A DNA stretch of 64,000 nt from Neurospora intermedia (lineage: Eukaryota > Ascomycota > Sordariomycetes > Sordariales > Sordariaceae): positions 4,092,001 to 4,156,000 of the forward strand of contig BTPP01000003.1 of the NCBI GenBank assembly GCA_037102815.1, in the 5' to 3' direction. This document shows, piece by piece, positions 62,277-64,000 of the stretch. Each line of letters starts with the position of its first letter. Position 1 is the stretch's first letter. The translations under genes and the position numbers were made by a program. The notes under the pieces are model-generated. The model saw only the letters and a list, made by a program, of their open reading frames with translations. It made no database searches and had not been told where the DNA came from.

Positions 62277-64000
62277 ATGGAATTTATAAGACTTCGACTG
62301 AACTGTATTGATCACTACCAAGCCACGCCAACCGGATATGATCCCCAGTTTGATCAAGATGTGCGCTTTCCGCGTTCGCGGAAGGCTGCCAAAGTCCCTG
62401 TAATTCGGGTGTTCGGATCGACCGACAAGGGCCAGAAAGTCTGCGCTCATATTCATGGTGCCTTTCCCTATCTGTATGTCGAATATGACGGAAATCTAGA
62501 ACCCAACAAGGGTGAGTATTTCCTTGTTTCTACACATATGGTTCGCGCATACGTTCCCTTTCTCACATAGTTTTAGCCTACGAATATATCGCAAAATTGC
62601 GTGCATCCATAGATCATGCGTTAGCTATCAGCTACCGGAAAGATCCCATTCGCGATCGGCCCAAATATGTAGCACGGATTACGCTGACAAAAGGTATACC
62701 CTTTTATGGCTTCCATGTGGGTTATCGCTTCTATCTCAAAATTTACCTGTTCAACCCGGTGGTCATGTCGCGTCTCGTCGATCTCCTTCAGCAAGGTGTT
62801 ATTATGAGTCGGAAATTTCAGCCCTACGAGGCCCATCTGCAGTATCTCCTTCAGTTCATGGCTGATTACAACCTGTACGGCTGTAACTACCTGGATGCGG
62901 CGATGGCCACCTTTCGAGCACCTGTACCGAAGCATGACAGCAACATCGAAGGCCGTGAGACTGAAAATCACTGGGATGATGCAACGATCCCGCCAGAGCT
63001 GATTACGGATGATTACAGCCTTCCCCGGGCTAGCCACTGCTCTCTTGAAGTGGACATCTGCGTCGAAGATATCCTGAATAGAAGGCAAGTCAAGGAGCGA
63101 AGGCTTCATCATGATTTTATCGAAAAGGAGCAGCCGGTGTCAAGCCAAGAAAAGCTGGTGCACAGCATGGCTGGACTCTGGACGGATGAGACAAACCGCA
63201 GGAAAAAGCGTATGGGAATAACGGACCCTGAAGTCAACCCTTTTCCTCCGGAAGTCTTGGTATCAATGTCTGCGGACCCACGTCAATCACAGGTGATGGG
63301 GTGGGTTCATGAAGCTGAGTACCGTGCTGGTATTCAACAATTGGTTGCTCAGGAACAGAACAACATAGATGGACGTCAGCAGACTTTCTCCGGCTTTGTG
63401 CAACCAGTCCCACTTGAAGAAACTATCAAGACTACTCTGGAGTCAGTGGAAGACTTATACCGAGACAACTTGAGCCAAGCTCTGCAAATCGAAGCACAAT
63501 TTTTTCACACGAATGCACAGCATCTCATCAGTATCGATGTCGACGAACCAAGCATTTTTCAGCTAATACGCGAACCACATGCAAAACAGACTCGACACGG
63601 ATACGCGGGCAGAATCTCACTGGTGGAGCCTTTGAATGGTGTTGGAGAAGGGTTTGGTGTGGGGGATTCAATGACTTATCGTATGGATGGGCGGATCCAT
63701 GTATACCAACCCAGGACTTCCATCCGTCATAAACTTTTGAAGATTGCCCAGACTTACTCTTCCAATCAACCAGCCAATACAGGTAGACAAGCCGGGGTGC
63801 TTGGTCCTGGAGAGCGACAACGAAGATCTCTCAAGCATCCCAGGCCGCCGGGAGAAGTTGATCATGGTGCACCTGCAAAACGCCAGTTGCTACAAGCTGA
63901 GGACTCAAGGGAGTTACTTCACATGAAAGCCGACCCTCCGCAAAGAGCTTTGGAAAAGGCTCCGAGAAACGCCCATGAACAAACTCAAGGTGCAGGTCAG
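62277..64000 (+). CDS. REV3: DNA polymerase zeta catalytic subunit Rev3, N-terminal part
   Basis: B-family polymerase that extends from damaged or mismatched primer ends during translesion synthesis. Two exons are visible, 62277-62511 and 62577 to the window edge, split by a 65-nt GTGAGT...TTTAG intron. They cover about 550 residues, so most of the gene, including the polymerase domain, lies beyond the window. The N-terminus EFIRLRLNCIDHYQATPTGY and KVCAHIHGAFPYLYVEYDG are typical of Rev3. So are AYEYIAKLRASIDHALAIS, formed at the junction, and GYRFYLKIYLFNPVVMSRL. After about residue 330 the sequence becomes the weakly conserved linker found in this family. The frame stays open to base 64000. 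Confidence 0.94.

Overview
This is nuclear DNA from a filamentous ascomycete (Pezizomycotina, most likely a Sordariomycete). The genes carry short GT...AG introns (about 58 to 340 nt) with fungal CTNAC-like branch regions, the coding DNA is GC-rich at third positions, and the leaders are pyrimidine-rich. Several predicted products (an RfeG-like protein, a Hal4/Sat4-type kinase, the IMP-specific nucleotidase ISN1 and a Nvj2/TEX2-type SMP protein) are typical of fungi. I cannot name the genus from sequence alone.

Layout, left to right. 1-154: the 3' end of an unidentified gene. 1839-3919 (+): DNA polymerase eta (RAD30). 7911-9412 (+): an RfeG-like protein with a proline/tyrosine-rich body. 13693-17555 (+): an importin-7/8-type karyopherin (Nmd5/Sxm1 family) in seven exons. 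22781-25121 (-): a Hal4/Sat4-type Ser/Thr kinase with a 49-nt first exon. 25122-45475: about 20 kb in which I can support no gene. 45476-47299 (+): an unrecognised 607-residue coiled-coil protein. 49310-51095 (-): ISN1 in five exons, the first two tiny. 52018-52706 (-): an interrupted cysteine-rich, Ser/Thr-rich gene. 53096-56168 (-): a membrane-anchored PH + SMP lipid-transfer protein. 57956-58689 (-) and 59003-59880 (+): ribosomal proteins eL21 and uS4, divergent from a 313-bp gap. 60344-61594 (-): splicing factor SLU7. 62277-64000 (+): the N-terminal part of REV3, catalytic subunit of DNA polymerase zeta, cut by the window edge.

Most of these are housekeeping genes with no shared pathway. 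Two relationships stand out. Both main eukaryotic translesion polymerases (eta at the left, zeta at the right) lie in one 64-kb window, and the two ribosomal protein genes share a compact divergent promoter containing a TTAGGG box. Gene density is low for such a fungus (about 13 supported loci in 64 kb). The spacers carry many copies of a short motif family (TACCTCTACCT / TAGGTACCTA), simple repeats and homopolymer runs. I saw no rRNA, convincing tRNA, CRISPR array or intact mobile element. No clearly new system emerged; the best leads are the gene desert, the interrupted cysteine-rich locus, the motif family and an unassigned coding-like stretch at 4.8-5.4 kb.
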